NCBI RefSeq assembly: GCF_001676385.1
Contig: NZ_LYVJ01000005.1
Span: forward strand, 1-64,000
Length of the DNA: 64,000 nucleotides
Source of the DNA: Stenotrophomonas maltophilia
Lineage (GTDB): Bacteria; Pseudomonadota; Gammaproteobacteria; Xanthomonadales; Xanthomonadaceae
Reading direction: 5' to 3'
This document shows positions 46,529 to 57,487 of this stretch, in pieces; the first letter of the stretch is position 1; every line of letters begins with the position of its first letter. The notes under the pieces were generated by a model, which worked only from the letters and a program-made list of their open reading frames with translations, ran no database searches and was not told the origin of the DNA. The position numbers and the translations under genes are program-made.

Positions 46529-47305
46529 TCATTCGTCAAAGCGCAGGTGGCGGACCGACTTGCCGTTGCGCCGGATAAGCTTAAGCGCCTCGATACCGAT
46601 CTGGATATGGTTTTCCACGAAGCGGGAGCTGACCTTGGCATCGGAGGCCTCGGTCTTGACCCCGTCGGGGATCATCGGCTGGTCCGACACCAGCAGCAGC
46701 GCACCGCTGGGGATATGGTTGGCGAAGCCAGCGGCGAACACGGTGGCGGTCTCCATGTCGATGGCCATGCAGCGCATCGCCCGCAGCCGTTCCTTGAAGG
46801 CCTCGTCGTGCTCCCAGACACGGCGGTTGGTCGTGTAGACCGTACCGGTCCAGTAATCATGGCCGAGGTCGCGGATCATGGTCGAGACCGCTCGCTGCAG
46901 CGCGAACGCCGGCAGGGCCGGCACTTCCGGCGGCAGGTAGTCGCCCGAGGTGCCTTCACCCCGGATCGCGGCAATCGGCAGCACCAGGTCGCCCAGCTGG
47001 TTCTTGCGCTTGAGACCACCGCATTTGCCGAGGAACAGCACCGCCTTGGGCATCACCGCCGACAGCAGGTCCATGATGATCGCGGCATTCGGGCTGCCCA
47101 TGCCGAAGTTGATCAGGGTGATGCCGTCGATGGTGGCGCTGGCCATGGGCCGGTCCAGCCCGACGACGGGGGCACCGGTCAATGCGGAAAACGTATGCAG
47201 GTAGCCCAGGAAGTTGGTCAGCAGGATGTGTTGGCCGAACTGGTCCAAGGGTACGCCGGTATAACGCGGCAGCCAGTTGTCGACGATGTCCTGCTTGGTC
47301 TTCAT
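46529..47305 (-). CDS. amn: AMP nucleosidase family protein
   Basis: This 258-residue protein is of the nucleoside phosphorylase superfamily. The blocks GKCGGLKRKNQLGDLVLPIA, RGEGTSGDYLPPEVPALP and CMAIDMETATVFAAGFANH match the catalytic half of AMP nucleosidases, which split AMP to adenine and ribose 5-phosphate. It lacks the N-terminal domain of the longer E. coli Amn (484 residues), as usual for the short Xanthomonas form. The ATG at 47305 follows a weak GGATTCC. It should be considered AMP nucleosidase-like until tested. Confidence 0.85.
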   Translation of the reverse strand: MKTKQDIVDNWLPRYTGVPLDQFGQHILLTNFLGYLHTFSALTGAPVVGLDRPMASATIDGITLINFGMGSPNAAIIMDLLSAVMPKAVLFLGKCGGLKRKNQLGDLVLPIAAIRGEGTSGDYLPPEVPALPAFALQRAVSTMIRDLGHDYWTGTVYTTNRRVWEHDEAFKERLRAMRCMAIDMETATVFAAGFANHIPSGALLLVSDQPMIPDGVKTEASDAKVSSRFVENHIQIGIEALKLIRRNGKSVRHLRFDE

Positions 47306-47379
47306 GGGAATCCGGTACGCCGTGGGGTGGCCATTGTAGGCGCGTGCCGCCCGGCCCACACCTGGGTGCACAACGCAGA

Positions 47380-47403
47380 AGGGGCGGCCCTGCGGCCGCC
47401 CCT
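47380..47403. terminator. hairpin downstream of the autotransporter gene
   Basis: The stem aggggcggcc / ggccgcccct with loop ctgc lies 27 bases past the autotransporter stop on the minus strand. The T tract is weak. Confidence 0.65.
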
Positions 47404-47430
47404 CTTGGTTTCCCTGCGGGAACCGGTGGC

Positions 47431-50400
47431 TTAGAAGCGCACCGACCAGCGCAGGTTGGCACCGTGGTCGCGGCTTTCGTCGCCGAACTGGCCGCTGTAG
47501 CCCAGTTCCAGCTGCTGCTTGGCGGTCAGCCAGGCCGACAGGCCCAGTTCGGCCACCACCGCGCTGTCGGCGATGGGTGCACCGTTGACCACGAAGCGGT
47601 CACCGCCGCTGGCAAAGCCCAGGCGGGCCGCCGGGTTGCGGTCGCCGCTGGCGTGGCGGTACGCCACCGCACCGCGCACGTGCAACCAGCTGTCCTGCTG
47701 GAACGAGGCCTTCAGGCCCTTGTCGAAACGCACGCCGGCCGTGGCCAGGGTGGTGCGCACGTCATCCACCGAACCCTGCAGGGCCGCAGCACCGCCACGC
47801 TCGTTCACGCGCTTGGTGTCCACTTCCACGCGGGCCACCTGCAGGTACGGCTCCAGGCCGGCCTCGCGACCGCCGAAGCGGTAGGCCGCTTCGATGAAGG
47901 CCTGGCGGGTACGCGCGTCGTAACGGGCGCTCAGGGTGTCGCTGTAACCGGCGAACGCCAGCTCACGGGTGCTGTCCACCTCATGTTCGCTCCATGCCAG
48001 GCCGCCACGCAGGCCGAAACCGCCCCAGTTGTGGCTGGCGTAGGCGCCGAAGTGGGTGTTGTCCACCTTCGACTTGGCACGGCGGCCTTCGCCCTGCTTC
48101 ACGTCGGTGCGGCCGGTACCGGCCAGCACGCCCACCTGCCAGCCGCCGAACTCGCGGTCGGCACCGACCAGCAGGCCGTTGCTGTTGGCCTCAGTGCGGG
48201 CGGTGTTGGTGTTGCCGTCCAGGGTGGTGCTGCCGGCCAGGGCCTGCACCCACACGCCGGTAGCGTCGCCGCCTTCGGCACCCGGCGCAGCGGCACCGGC
48301 GCGGCGGGCCAGCGCGGCATCACGCACGTAGCGGCTGCCTTCCAGCAGGGCCACGCTGGTGGCGGCGTGCAGTTCGCCGCTCAGGCTGTCCAGTGCGCTG
48401 CCCACCTGTTCCGGGAACAGCATGGTCAGCGGACGCGGCAGGCCCTGGTTGACCGCCAGGCCGTCGGCCACGGTGGCCACGGCCAGCTGGTTGGCGGTGG
48501 TGGCCGAGGTAGCCAGCGCGTTGCCGCGGGTCACCTCGATGCGCGCACCAGCGGCGGTGTAGGCCAGGCTGAACTGCATGAAGGGCGAGAAGGCGCTGAA
48601 ATCGGTGGCAGCGAACTGACCGTTCACGCCGCCGTCGGCCTGGATGAAGTTGAACTGCTCGCCCAGGTAGTAGATGCCCGGTTCCGGCAGCGCCACCAGG
48701 GTGCCGCCGAGGGTGGCGGTACCGGTCACGTGCAGCTGGTCGCTGCGGCTGCCCGGGGCCACTTCGGCCTGGTACACGCCGGTGGCGGTCTGCACGTAAT
48801 CACCGTTGATGGTGAGCGTACCGATGGAGTTGCCCGGGGCGATGATGCCGGCCACGGTGGTGTCTCCCAGCTGGCCCACGCCCTTCAGCATGCCCTTTTC
48901 ACCCACGAAGGTGCTGCCACCGGTCTGCACGCCGTTGAACGACACCACGCCGCCGGTGACGGTCAGGTCCGAGCCGTCCAGCACACCGGTGGTGGTGATG
49001 CGGCTGCTGCCGCCCAGACTGTTCAGCGCGGTGTTCTGCAGGGTGCCGTTCAGCAGGAAGGTACCACCGGTCACGTCCACGGCGCTGGTCAGCGTGTTCA
49101 CGCCGTCCAGTTCCAGCACGCCTTCGCGCACCACCGCGCCGTTGAAGCTGTTGTCGCCGCTCAGGCGCAGCCAGCCGATGCCGCTCTTGGTCAGCTTGCC
49201 CGGGCCGCCGATGTCATTGGTCCAGTCGTCCCATGCATCGCCTTCCCACACCTTCAGGCCGCCGGCCTTCTGGTTCATCACCACGTCGGTGTCCACGCGC
49301 AGCGAGCCGTAGCCTTCGACGGCCGCGGCCAGGTTCATCAGGCCCCAGCCGTAGACATCGTCCACGCCTTCGGCGCCCAGGTCGGTGGCGGTGGTCAGCA
49401 GCACATCGCGCACCTGCGCGCTGTCCAGGTAGGGGAAGCGCTCGAACAGCAGGCCCAGCGCGCCGGTGACGTGCGGGGCGGCCATGGACGTGCCGCTCAG
49501 TTCCTCGTAATCGGACGACGGGGTCTGGCTGATGATGTCCACCACCAGGTTGCCGTTGTCATCATAGAAATCACCTTCGATCACCGAATCGGGACCGTAC
49601 ACGGTCGAGTTGATGTTCGAGCCGGGCGCGGCGAGGCACCAGTTCGCCGCCAGGCCACAGCGCATCGAGCGGTTGCTCAGCTCCAGGTCTTGATTGACGT
49701 TGACCACGGCCAGCCAGTACGGCTCGATGTCGGCGATGGCGCGCGGCAGCGAGGCATACATGCCGGCAATCGGCGCTTCTTCCGGCGAAGTGTTGGGCGA
49801 ATCGGTGTTGCCAGCGGCCCAGACCTGGATCAGGCCGCTGCTGCGCGAACCTTCGGCCATCGCAGCCAGGCTGGCGGCGAACACCGGGTGCGACTGGTAC
49901 ATGTCCAGGTCTTCAGCGGTGGTCGGCTCGTTGGTCAGGCCCCAGCTGTGGTTGATGGCGCGCACACCCTGTTCGTTCATCTGCGCGTACAGCTGCGGGT
50001 AGATCGAATCGTCGGCCTGGATGGCGGCGATGGTCTGCTCGTCCAGATACAGGGCCCCGCCGATGTTCACCACCGACAGATAGGTGGCGCTGTTGGAGAA
50101 CAGGCGGGCCACGCTCAGGTCGGCACCGAAGGCAACACCGTGGGTGCCGTTGCCATCACGGTTGGCGGCGATGGTGCCCGACACGTGGGTACCGTGCACG
50201 TTGTAGCTAAGGCCTTCGTAGAAGCCATTGCGCTCCAGCAGATCGGCATAGTCCGGGTCGAGCAGCTGGTAGGACACGGCCACCTGGTCACCGTCGCTGG
50301 CGAAGCAGGCGTCCGGGCCACTCAGCACTTCGCGCGCGCACAGGCTGCCATCGGCCAGCACGTCGGCCAGATGGATGCTGCGGTGGTTCTTGCCGGCGAA

Positions 50401-50817
50401 CTCGTCGTGGTCCAGGCCGGTGCCGCTGTCGAACACGCCCAGGCGGATGCCGGTGCCAGTCAGGCCGCGTGCGTAGGCCACATCGGCGTTGATCGCCTGC
50501 AGGCCCCAGTCACTGTTGAACTCGTTGGTGCGCCAGCTGGCGGCATCACCCGGCTTGCCCATGATGGGTTCCGGATCGACTTCCACATCGGCGGCGGCGA
50601 CGGTCAGCGACGGCGAAGCGGTGACGACCGGTGCGGCAAACGCGGCCTGCAGGCTGCGCTGGAACTGGTAACGCGACAGGGCGTCTACGTTGCTGTCCTG
50701 GGCCAGCGCCGGCACGGCGGCGGCCATCAGCAGCGAGCCAACAATGGCCGAGGCCAGGGGGGAGGGGAGGATGGAGCGGCGGGAAGCGGTGGAACGGTAC
50801 GACGGGAAGACAGTCAT
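47431..50817 (-). CDS. subtilisin-like autotransporter serine protease
   Basis: This 1128-residue autotransporter (type Va) has a long signal peptide (about 1-40, ending AVPALAQ). The S8 protease domain (about 100-490) has the catalytic triad D130 (GVFDSGTG), H208 (NVHGTHVSG) and S444 (GTSMAAPHV), with N337 at the oxyanion hole. A beta-helix passenger stretch (about 520-760) has repeats such as GGTFLLNGTLQN. The C-terminal 12-strand translocator begins near GVWVQALAGST and ends WSVRF with the terminal Phe. It should be displayed on or released from the surface. Related S. maltophilia proteases are virulence factors, but this exact one is not identified here. Confidence 0.93.
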   Translation of the reverse strand: MTVFPSYRSTASRRSILPSPLASAIVGSLLMAAAVPALAQDSNVDALSRYQFQRSLQAAFAAPVVTASPSLTVAAADVEVDPEPIMGKPGDAASWRTNEFNSDWGLQAINADVAYARGLTGTGIRLGVFDSGTGLDHDEFAGKNHRSIHLADVLADGSLCAREVLSGPDACFASDGDQVAVSYQLLDPDYADLLERNGFYEGLSYNVHGTHVSGTIAANRDGNGTHGVAFGADLSVARLFSNSATYLSVVNIGGALYLDEQTIAAIQADDSIYPQLYAQMNEQGVRAINHSWGLTNEPTTAEDLDMYQSHPVFAASLAAMAEGSRSSGLIQVWAAGNTDSPNTSPEEAPIAGMYASLPRAIADIEPYWLAVVNVNQDLELSNRSMRCGLAANWCLAAPGSNINSTVYGPDSVIEGDFYDDNGNLVVDIISQTPSSDYEELSGTSMAAPHVTGALGLLFERFPYLDSAQVRDVLLTTATDLGAEGVDDVYGWGLMNLAAAVEGYGSLRVDTDVVMNQKAGGLKVWEGDAWDDWTNDIGGPGKLTKSGIGWLRLSGDNSFNGAVVREGVLELDGVNTLTSAVDVTGGTFLLNGTLQNTALNSLGGSSRITTTGVLDGSDLTVTGGVVSFNGVQTGGSTFVGEKGMLKGVGQLGDTTVAGIIAPGNSIGTLTINGDYVQTATGVYQAEVAPGSRSDQLHVTGTATLGGTLVALPEPGIYYLGEQFNFIQADGGVNGQFAATDFSAFSPFMQFSLAYTAAGARIEVTRGNALATSATTANQLAVATVADGLAVNQGLPRPLTMLFPEQVGSALDSLSGELHAATSVALLEGSRYVRDAALARRAGAAAPGAEGGDATGVWVQALAGSTTLDGNTNTARTEANSNGLLVGADREFGGWQVGVLAGTGRTDVKQGEGRRAKSKVDNTHFGAYASHNWGGFGLRGGLAWSEHEVDSTRELAFAGYSDTLSARYDARTRQAFIEAAYRFGGREAGLEPYLQVARVEVDTKRVNERGGAAALQGSVDDVRTTLATAGVRFDKGLKASFQQDSWLHVRGAVAYRHASGDRNPAARLGFASGGDRFVVNGAPIADSAVVAELGLSAWLTAKQQLELGYSGQFGDESRDHGANLRWSVRF

Positions 50818-51073
50818 CTGCAGTTACGTCCTTGATTCCATGGAATATTTCAGGTGCAGCTCCGTCATGGAGCAGTGGAAAAAACACCTCGCGGCGGATC
50901 AGCGCGCGCTAACCCACCGGGTAGTAGCGGCAGGCATCACAGAAAATTAATACTTGATTCACGATTTCTGTATAGGGAAATTCCCACCCCACGGCCCCTG
51001 CCCAAGGTCACTTGGCAAGTGGCATCGACGACAGATAGCGTCGCTGAATTCACTCGTGGGGTTGGGGATCCGC

Positions 51074-52482
<1,409 letters not shown>

Positions 52483-52483
<1 letters not shown>

Positions 52484-53766
52484 TGGTGGTGTTCAGGCAA
52501 TTGGCGCAGTCTGCCGCGAAGCGCAGCCGGGCTTGGCTTGGCTCTACGGCCATGTTGCTGGCCTGCATCTGCGCATCCGCACAGGCGCAGGACCTGCTGG
52601 TGCGCAACGCGACGGTGCATACCGCCAGCGCGCGCGGCAGCCTGCAGGGCACCGACGTGCTGGTGCAGGACGGCATCATCCGCGCAGTCGGCCCCGGCCT
52701 GTCCGCCCCGGCCGGAGCAACCGTGGTCGAGGCCGGGGGCCGGCCGCTGACCCCGGCGTTGTTCGGTGGCATCACCGAGATCGGCGTCGAGGAGGTCTCA
52801 GGCGAATCGAGTACGGTCGACAGCACGCTGAAGATCGGCGAACAGCCGTTGCGCCCGGAGTTCGATGTCACCCTGGCCTATAACCCGGCCTCGGTGCTGA
52901 TCCCGGTAACACGACTGGAAGGCATCGGCTTCACTGCGCTGGGCGCGGCGACCGGTGGTGGCTTCGTGGCCGGGCAGGGGGGCGTGATGCGGCTGGACGG
53001 CAGCGCCGACCCGATCGGACCGCGCGCGTTGTTCCTGCGCATCGGCGCCGGCGCCTCCGAACTGACCGGTCACTCGCGTGCGGCACAATGGATGCTGCTG
53101 CAGCAGATGGTGGACGAGGCACGTGGCCAGGTGGGCGCGGACTCCCCCCATGCGCTGCTGACCCCGGCCGGGCGGCGCACGCTCAGCCGCTATCTGGCCG
53201 GCCAGGGCCGCCTCGTGGTAGAAGTGGACCGCGCCGCCGACATCCGCCAGCTGCTGCGCTGGTCCGCGCGCGAGAAGGCCAGGATCGCCATCGCCGGCGC
53301 CAGCGAGGCATGGCAGGTTGCCCCGGAACTGGCGGCTGCCCAGGTGCCGGTGTTCGTCGATGTACTGGCCAACCTGCCGGCCAGCTTCGACCAGATCGGC
53401 GCGACCCTGGAAAACGCGGCGCGCCTGCGTCGCGCGGGTGTACCGGTCTCCTTCATGCAACGCGGCGACGCCAGCCACAACGCACGCAAGATGCGCCAGC
53501 TGGCAGGCAATGCGGTGGCCAACGGACTGCCGTGGGCCGACGGCCTGGCTGGGTTGACCCGGGTGCCGGCACAGGCGTTCGGTGTGGCCAACCAGATCGG
53601 CAGCATCGAGCCGGGCAAGCGCGCCGACCTGGTGCTGTGGGAAGGCGATCCATTGGATGTGGAGCACTATGCCGAACAGGTCTGGCTGGGCGGCCGCGCA
53701 TTGCCGATGCGCTCGCGCCAGACCGAACTGCGCGACCGCTACCTGCAGCGCAACGCGCAGCCCTGA
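52483..53766 (+). CDS. amidohydrolase-like protein with degenerate metal site
   Basis: This 427-residue protein has a signal peptide (about 14-36, ending AQAQ). It shares the composite domain and barrel with the preceding amidohydrolase (LLVRNATVHTASARGS, SIEPGKRADLVLWEGDP). At the position of the HxH motif it reads LTPALFGGITEIGVEE. The second His region reads VVEVDRAADIRQL and the HSD segment reads QRGDAS, so most metal ligands are gone. It probably acts as a non-catalytic partner of the upstream enzyme. The start ATG overlaps the previous TGA by one base. Confidence 0.85.
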
Positions 53767-53786
53767 CTGCAAACGAGGAGCCGCCG

Positions 53787-54419
53787 ATGGCCACGCTGCG
53801 CTGGTACTTCGACTTCATTTCGCCGTACGCCTACCTGCACTGGCAGAAGCTGAAGCAGCTGCCCCGGTTTTCCGGGATCCAGCCGCTGCCGATCGCCCTG
53901 GGTGCCGTGCTGCACCATCTGGGCAACCTTGGCCCGGCCGAGATTCCGGCCAAACGCCGCTTCATCTACCGCCAGTTGCTGTGGACTGCACAGGCCGAGG
54001 GGACGCCCCTGCGCTTCCCCCCGGCCCACCCGTTCAATCCGTTGCCGGCGCTGCGCCTGTGCCTGGCTGCAGGTGCCGGGGCGCAGGCGGTGGATGTGCT
54101 GTTCAACTGGATCTGGCACGAGGGCAATGCCGGGGACAGCCCCGAGGCCCTGCAGGGCGTGGGTGCACGGCTGGGCATTGACGATGTCGCCACGGCCATC
54201 GCCGCGCCCGCGGTCAAGGAACAGCTGCGACGCAATACCGAAGCGGCAATCGGCGCCGGGGTGTTCGGCGTACCCACCCTGGCCATCGATGACGAACTGT
54301 TCTGGGGCAATGACGCGCACCCGCTGATGGCTGCGGTGCTGGCCGACCCGGGACTGCTGCTGCAGCCCGAATGGCAGCGCCTGGCGCAGCTGCCGGTGGC
54401 CGTGCAGCGCAGTCGCTGA
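53787..54419 (+). CDS. 2-hydroxychromene-2-carboxylate isomerase family protein (DsbA-like fold)
   Basis: This 210-residue thioredoxin-fold protein resembles HCCA isomerase and kappa-class GST: RWYFDFISPYAYLHWQKL at the start (Ser for the usual Cys), NPLPALRLCLAAG and GVFGVPTLAIDDELFWGNDAH at the cis-Pro region. The family isomerises hydroxychromene carboxylate with glutathione in naphthalene catabolism, and most bacterial members act on unknown substrates. The ATG has CGAGGAG 7 bases upstream. The gap to the amidohydrolase gene is 20 bases. Confidence 0.85.
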   Translation: MATLRWYFDFISPYAYLHWQKLKQLPRFSGIQPLPIALGAVLHHLGNLGPAEIPAKRRFIYRQLLWTAQAEGTPLRFPPAHPFNPLPALRLCLAAGAGAQAVDVLFNWIWHEGNAGDSPEALQGVGARLGIDDVATAIAAPAVKEQLRRNTEAAIGAGVFGVPTLAIDDELFWGNDAHPLMAAVLADPGLLLQPEWQRLAQLPVAVQRSR

Positions 54420-54511
54420 ACAGGGCATGCGCGTTTCCCTCGCGCGCGGGGTCCGGTTCTGGGATAGTTTTCACATTTCCGAATTACAACCGCCCTGGAG
54501 GGGAGCTGCGG

Positions 54512-55453
54512 ATGCGCATCGGAATCGTCGTCGACTCTGCCTGCGACCTGCCGCAGGACTTCATTGCCGAGCACAACATCGTGCTGCTGCCGATCACTGT
54601 GCGGATCGGCGAAGCCGTGCTGGCCGATCACCGCGATGAGCAGGCCACTCTGAGCTTCCTGCACGCGCACGTGGCCGAGCACGGCGCCGAAGCGGAAACC
54701 ATCCCCTTCAGCGTCAACCAGATCCGCGATCTCTTCCTGCAGCAGCTGGTGATCGATTACGACCACGTGTTCTGCATGACCCTCACCAAGACCCGCAGCC
54801 CGATCCATGACAACGCGCTGCAGGCCAGCTTCGCCATCCTCAACGACTACAAGCCGGTGCGGCAGGCGGCGGGCTACAACTCGCCGTTCGCGCTGCGCGT
54901 GATCGATACCCAGAACCTGTTCGCGGCGCAGGCAGTGACCGCCGTGGAGGCGGTACGCCTGCGTGACAGCGGTGCCAGCGTGCAGCAGATCCGCGAGCGC
55001 CTGGAAGCACTGGCCGGCAACGTGCACGGTTACATGGTGACCCGTGATCTGTACTACATGCGTGCACGCGCACGGCACAAGGGCGACCGCAGCGTCGGCC
55101 TGCTCAGCGCCGCGCTGGGCAGCGCACTGGACATCAAGCCGGTGCTGCACGGTTACCGTGGCGGGACGAGGCCGGTGGCCAGGATCAAGGGCTTCGACAA
55201 TGCCGTGCAGAAGCTGTTCTCGGTAGCCGGCCAGCGCGTGCGTGCCGGCCTGATGACCCCGACCCTGTGCGTCAGCTATGGAGGCGAACTGGATGAACTG
55301 CGTGCCCTGCCCGGCTACGCCCCGCTGAAGGAAGTCTGCGCCACCCATGGCGTCGCCGTATACGAATCGGTGATGAGCCTGACCGGCATGGTCAACGTCG
55401 GCAAGGGCGCGGTCACCCTGGGCTTTGCCGATGGCGCGCATCGGTTCGAGTGA
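54512..55453 (+). CDS. DegV family protein (fatty acid binding)
   Basis: This 313-residue protein starts GIVVDSACDLPQDFI, and the domain holds TVRIGEAVLADH, MTLTKTRSP and IDTQNLFAAQA, which match the DegV family. DegV proteins (FakB in Gram-positives) bind a fatty acid for the FakA kinase. No fakA is visible here, so another role is possible. The ATG has GGAGGGGAG 6-14 bases upstream. Confidence 0.88.
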   Translation: MRIGIVVDSACDLPQDFIAEHNIVLLPITVRIGEAVLADHRDEQATLSFLHAHVAEHGAEAETIPFSVNQIRDLFLQQLVIDYDHVFCMTLTKTRSPIHDNALQASFAILNDYKPVRQAAGYNSPFALRVIDTQNLFAAQAVTAVEAVRLRDSGASVQQIRERLEALAGNVHGYMVTRDLYYMRARARHKGDRSVGLLSAALGSALDIKPVLHGYRGGTRPVARIKGFDNAVQKLFSVAGQRVRAGLMTPTLCVSYGGELDELRALPGYAPLKEVCATHGVAVYESVMSLTGMVNVGKGAVTLGFADGAHRFE

Positions 55454-55515
55454 GGCGCGTACACAAGCATTCCACCGCCGCTATGCCAGCCTTGCCGCAT
55501 TTCAAGGAGAACACC

Positions 55516-55854
55516 ATGCCTGCGCAGTACCACATCAGCCTGCCCGACCCGTCCAAGGCCCGCGGCAACGATCCTGACCTGTCCTTCCATTCGCAGGGCG
55601 CGGCCGGCTTCGCCGAAGAGCTGCAGGAGGCCCTGCGCAGCGGCACGCTGTTCGAGCGCTGGAAGGCCAAGCAGCCCGACCCCGATGCAGTGGAACCGCA
55701 GTGGGGCGTGACCGATCCGGACGCCACCGTGACCGGCGAGCAGAAGGACCTGCGCATCAACCTGGTGGCCACCACCCGCATCGACAGCGACGTGTTCAAG
55801 CAGCGCCTGCGCCTGCTGGCCGGCAGCCACTGGGAACTGCGCGATGTGCGTTGA
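55516..55854 (+). CDS. small conserved protein of unknown function
   Basis: This 112-residue protein is acidic with no signal peptide or membrane segment. Visible patterns are ISLPDPSKARGNDPDLSFHS, ALRSGTLFERWKAKQPDPDA and RINLVATTRIDSDVFKQRLR. I do not recognise a family. The ATG has AAGGAG 6-11 bases upstream, and the coding pattern is good, so it is a real gene. It follows degV after 62 bases. Confidence 0.78.
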   Translation: MPAQYHISLPDPSKARGNDPDLSFHSQGAAGFAEELQEALRSGTLFERWKAKQPDPDAVEPQWGVTDPDATVTGEQKDLRINLVATTRIDSDVFKQRLRLLAGSHWELRDVR

Positions 55855-55867
55855 GGCCACGCTCCGG

Positions 55868-55890
55868 TAGATGCCAACCTCGGTTGGCGC
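55868..55890. repeat. SMAG (GTAG-ended) repeat
   Basis: The unit gtagatgccaacctcggttg begins at GTAG 55868 with the palindrome gccaacc / ggttggc. It lies 13 bases after the stop of the small unknown gene and may end its transcript. Confidence 0.75.
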
Positions 55891-56011
55891 TCTGCAGCGC
55901 TCATGTGGCTGGCACATTGGCCGGATGGAAAAGGCGCATCCCCCGCCTCGGCATGCGCGGCGAGAAGAAGCCACGCGATGCCCGACGCCGGCTCCGCTGC
56001 CTTGAACCGGC

Positions 56012-57376
56012 CTAGCGGCCCTCCCGCCCGGCCTGTACGGCCGGCGCTGGGACTGGCATCGCCTGCCCGTACTTCGCGTCCAGCACATCACCGTGGATGA
56101 AGTCCACCATCATCTGCAAGTAGCCGGATGGCTGCCGGGTCGAAACGCGCTCGCCTGACGCGCTGTGCTCGAACTCGTACATGCCATGGTCAGCCTCCGC
56201 AAAGACCGCTGTGGTGACCGGGCGACGCTGTGCCTGCAGCAGAGCCAGCCGCCTCAGCGTTTCCTGCGGCGGGGCATCGCGATCCTGCCCACCGAAGATC
56301 CACAGTTGCGGCACCTGCAGATGGGTCAGTACCGGCATGGGGTCGTAGTGCGCCGGTACGCCCTCCAGCAGCTTCGGCCCCTGCACACGCAGGGTCGCTT
56401 CCGGCGTCGACAGCAGGTAGCCGGTGATGTTGCCGCGCAATGCCGGATACCACGGCGCTTCCTGGTAGCGTTGCTTGACCGTGGCCAGCACGTCGAAGCC
56501 CTCCGTGAAGTCACTCTCGACGATGGCCGCCACCGCATCGGCGATCTCCATGGCCTGCGCAGTGGCTTCAGGTCCCTGCCCGGCCCGCCGCATATCGAAG
56601 GCGATGGCTTCGCGATCCTCCTCCAGCGGCGACACCGCCAGGCCGAAACTGACGACGATGAAATCGACCGGCTCGATACGGGCGGCCAGCGGCGCCACCC
56701 AGCCGCCCTGGCTGCCGGCCTGGTATCCCACCCTGCCAGCGCGCGCACCGGCCAGCCGGCGTGCCTCGCGCGTGGCCAGGATCAGATCGTTGGCCAGGGT
56801 CAGGTAATTCTGCGTATACCGGCCGCCGGAACGGCCAGTGCCCCGTTTGTCATAGGCGAATACCGCGATGCCCGCGCTGGCGAACTCGCGCTGGAGCGAA
56901 TAGCTGCGCAACGCCGAATGGCTTTCGGCACCGTGCACCAGCACCACCAACGGTACCACCGCCTCGCCAGGCGGAAGGGTCAGCCGCCCCTGCAGCATGG
57001 CGCCTGCCCCAGCGAAACGGGTCTCGACCTGGAGCAGCGGCACGCGCTGCCCGTCCAGCGCATCGAAGCGGATATGGCCCTTGTTGCAGTCGGGAAAGCT
57101 CAGCGTGTGCCCGTCCGCACGACCGGTCCAGCCGCGCGTACTTGACCATGACGCCTCATCCCGCCGCTGCAGCGCACCGGTGCGGCCATCCGGGGCACGC
57201 CAGCGCAGCGCGTCGCCCTCCCCTTCCGCGACATCCAGCAGGCTGCCATCCGCCAACCGGTAGCTGCCGACCTCGCAGCGATCAGCCACTGGCGCGGCGG
57301 CGGCCAATGCCGCCGGCAGCCCGCCGCCAAACCCGCTCGCTGTGACGATCAGCAGCAGGATGCCGCACCTGTACAT
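56012..57376 (-). CDS. secreted alpha/beta hydrolase
   Basis: This 454-residue protein has a signal peptide (about 1-26). An N-terminal beta domain of about 110 residues precedes an alpha/beta hydrolase fold with the oxyanion region VVLVHGAESHS, AGIAVFAYDKRGTGRSGG, nucleophile elbow GYQAGSQGGWVAP, a C-terminal Asp in WIFGGQDRDAP and His in ADHGMYEF. It is the general type of secreted acyl-peptide or ester hydrolase. The substrate is unknown. It starts 110 bases downstream of the diguanylate cyclase stop, on the same strand. Confidence 0.87.
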   Translation of the reverse strand: MYRCGILLLIVTASGFGGGLPAALAAAAPVADRCEVGSYRLADGSLLDVAEGEGDALRWRAPDGRTGALQRRDEASWSSTRGWTGRADGHTLSFPDCNKGHIRFDALDGQRVPLLQVETRFAGAGAMLQGRLTLPPGEAVVPLVVLVHGAESHSALRSYSLQREFASAGIAVFAYDKRGTGRSGGRYTQNYLTLANDLILATREARRLAGARAGRVGYQAGSQGGWVAPLAARIEPVDFIVVSFGLAVSPLEEDREAIAFDMRRAGQGPEATAQAMEIADAVAAIVESDFTEGFDVLATVKQRYQEAPWYPALRGNITGYLLSTPEATLRVQGPKLLEGVPAHYDPMPVLTHLQVPQLWIFGGQDRDAPPQETLRRLALLQAQRRPVTTAVFAEADHGMYEFEHSASGERVSTRQPSGYLQMMVDFIHGDVLDAKYGQAMPVPAPAVQAGREGR

Positions 57377-57487
57377 GCCATGCCCTCTTTCGCTCGACGC
57401 CGGTGCAGCATGGAACTACGCCGCGCCCGCTGCAGCAGCCAAGCGATGAAACGCCGCTGGGGCTGACGAAGCCGGGGACCTCCGCGC

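Noticed and set aside
47182-50835. 1217-codon plus-strand frame opposite the autotransporter
   Set aside because: Shadow of the autotransporter gene, whose signal peptide, triad and barrel are clear.
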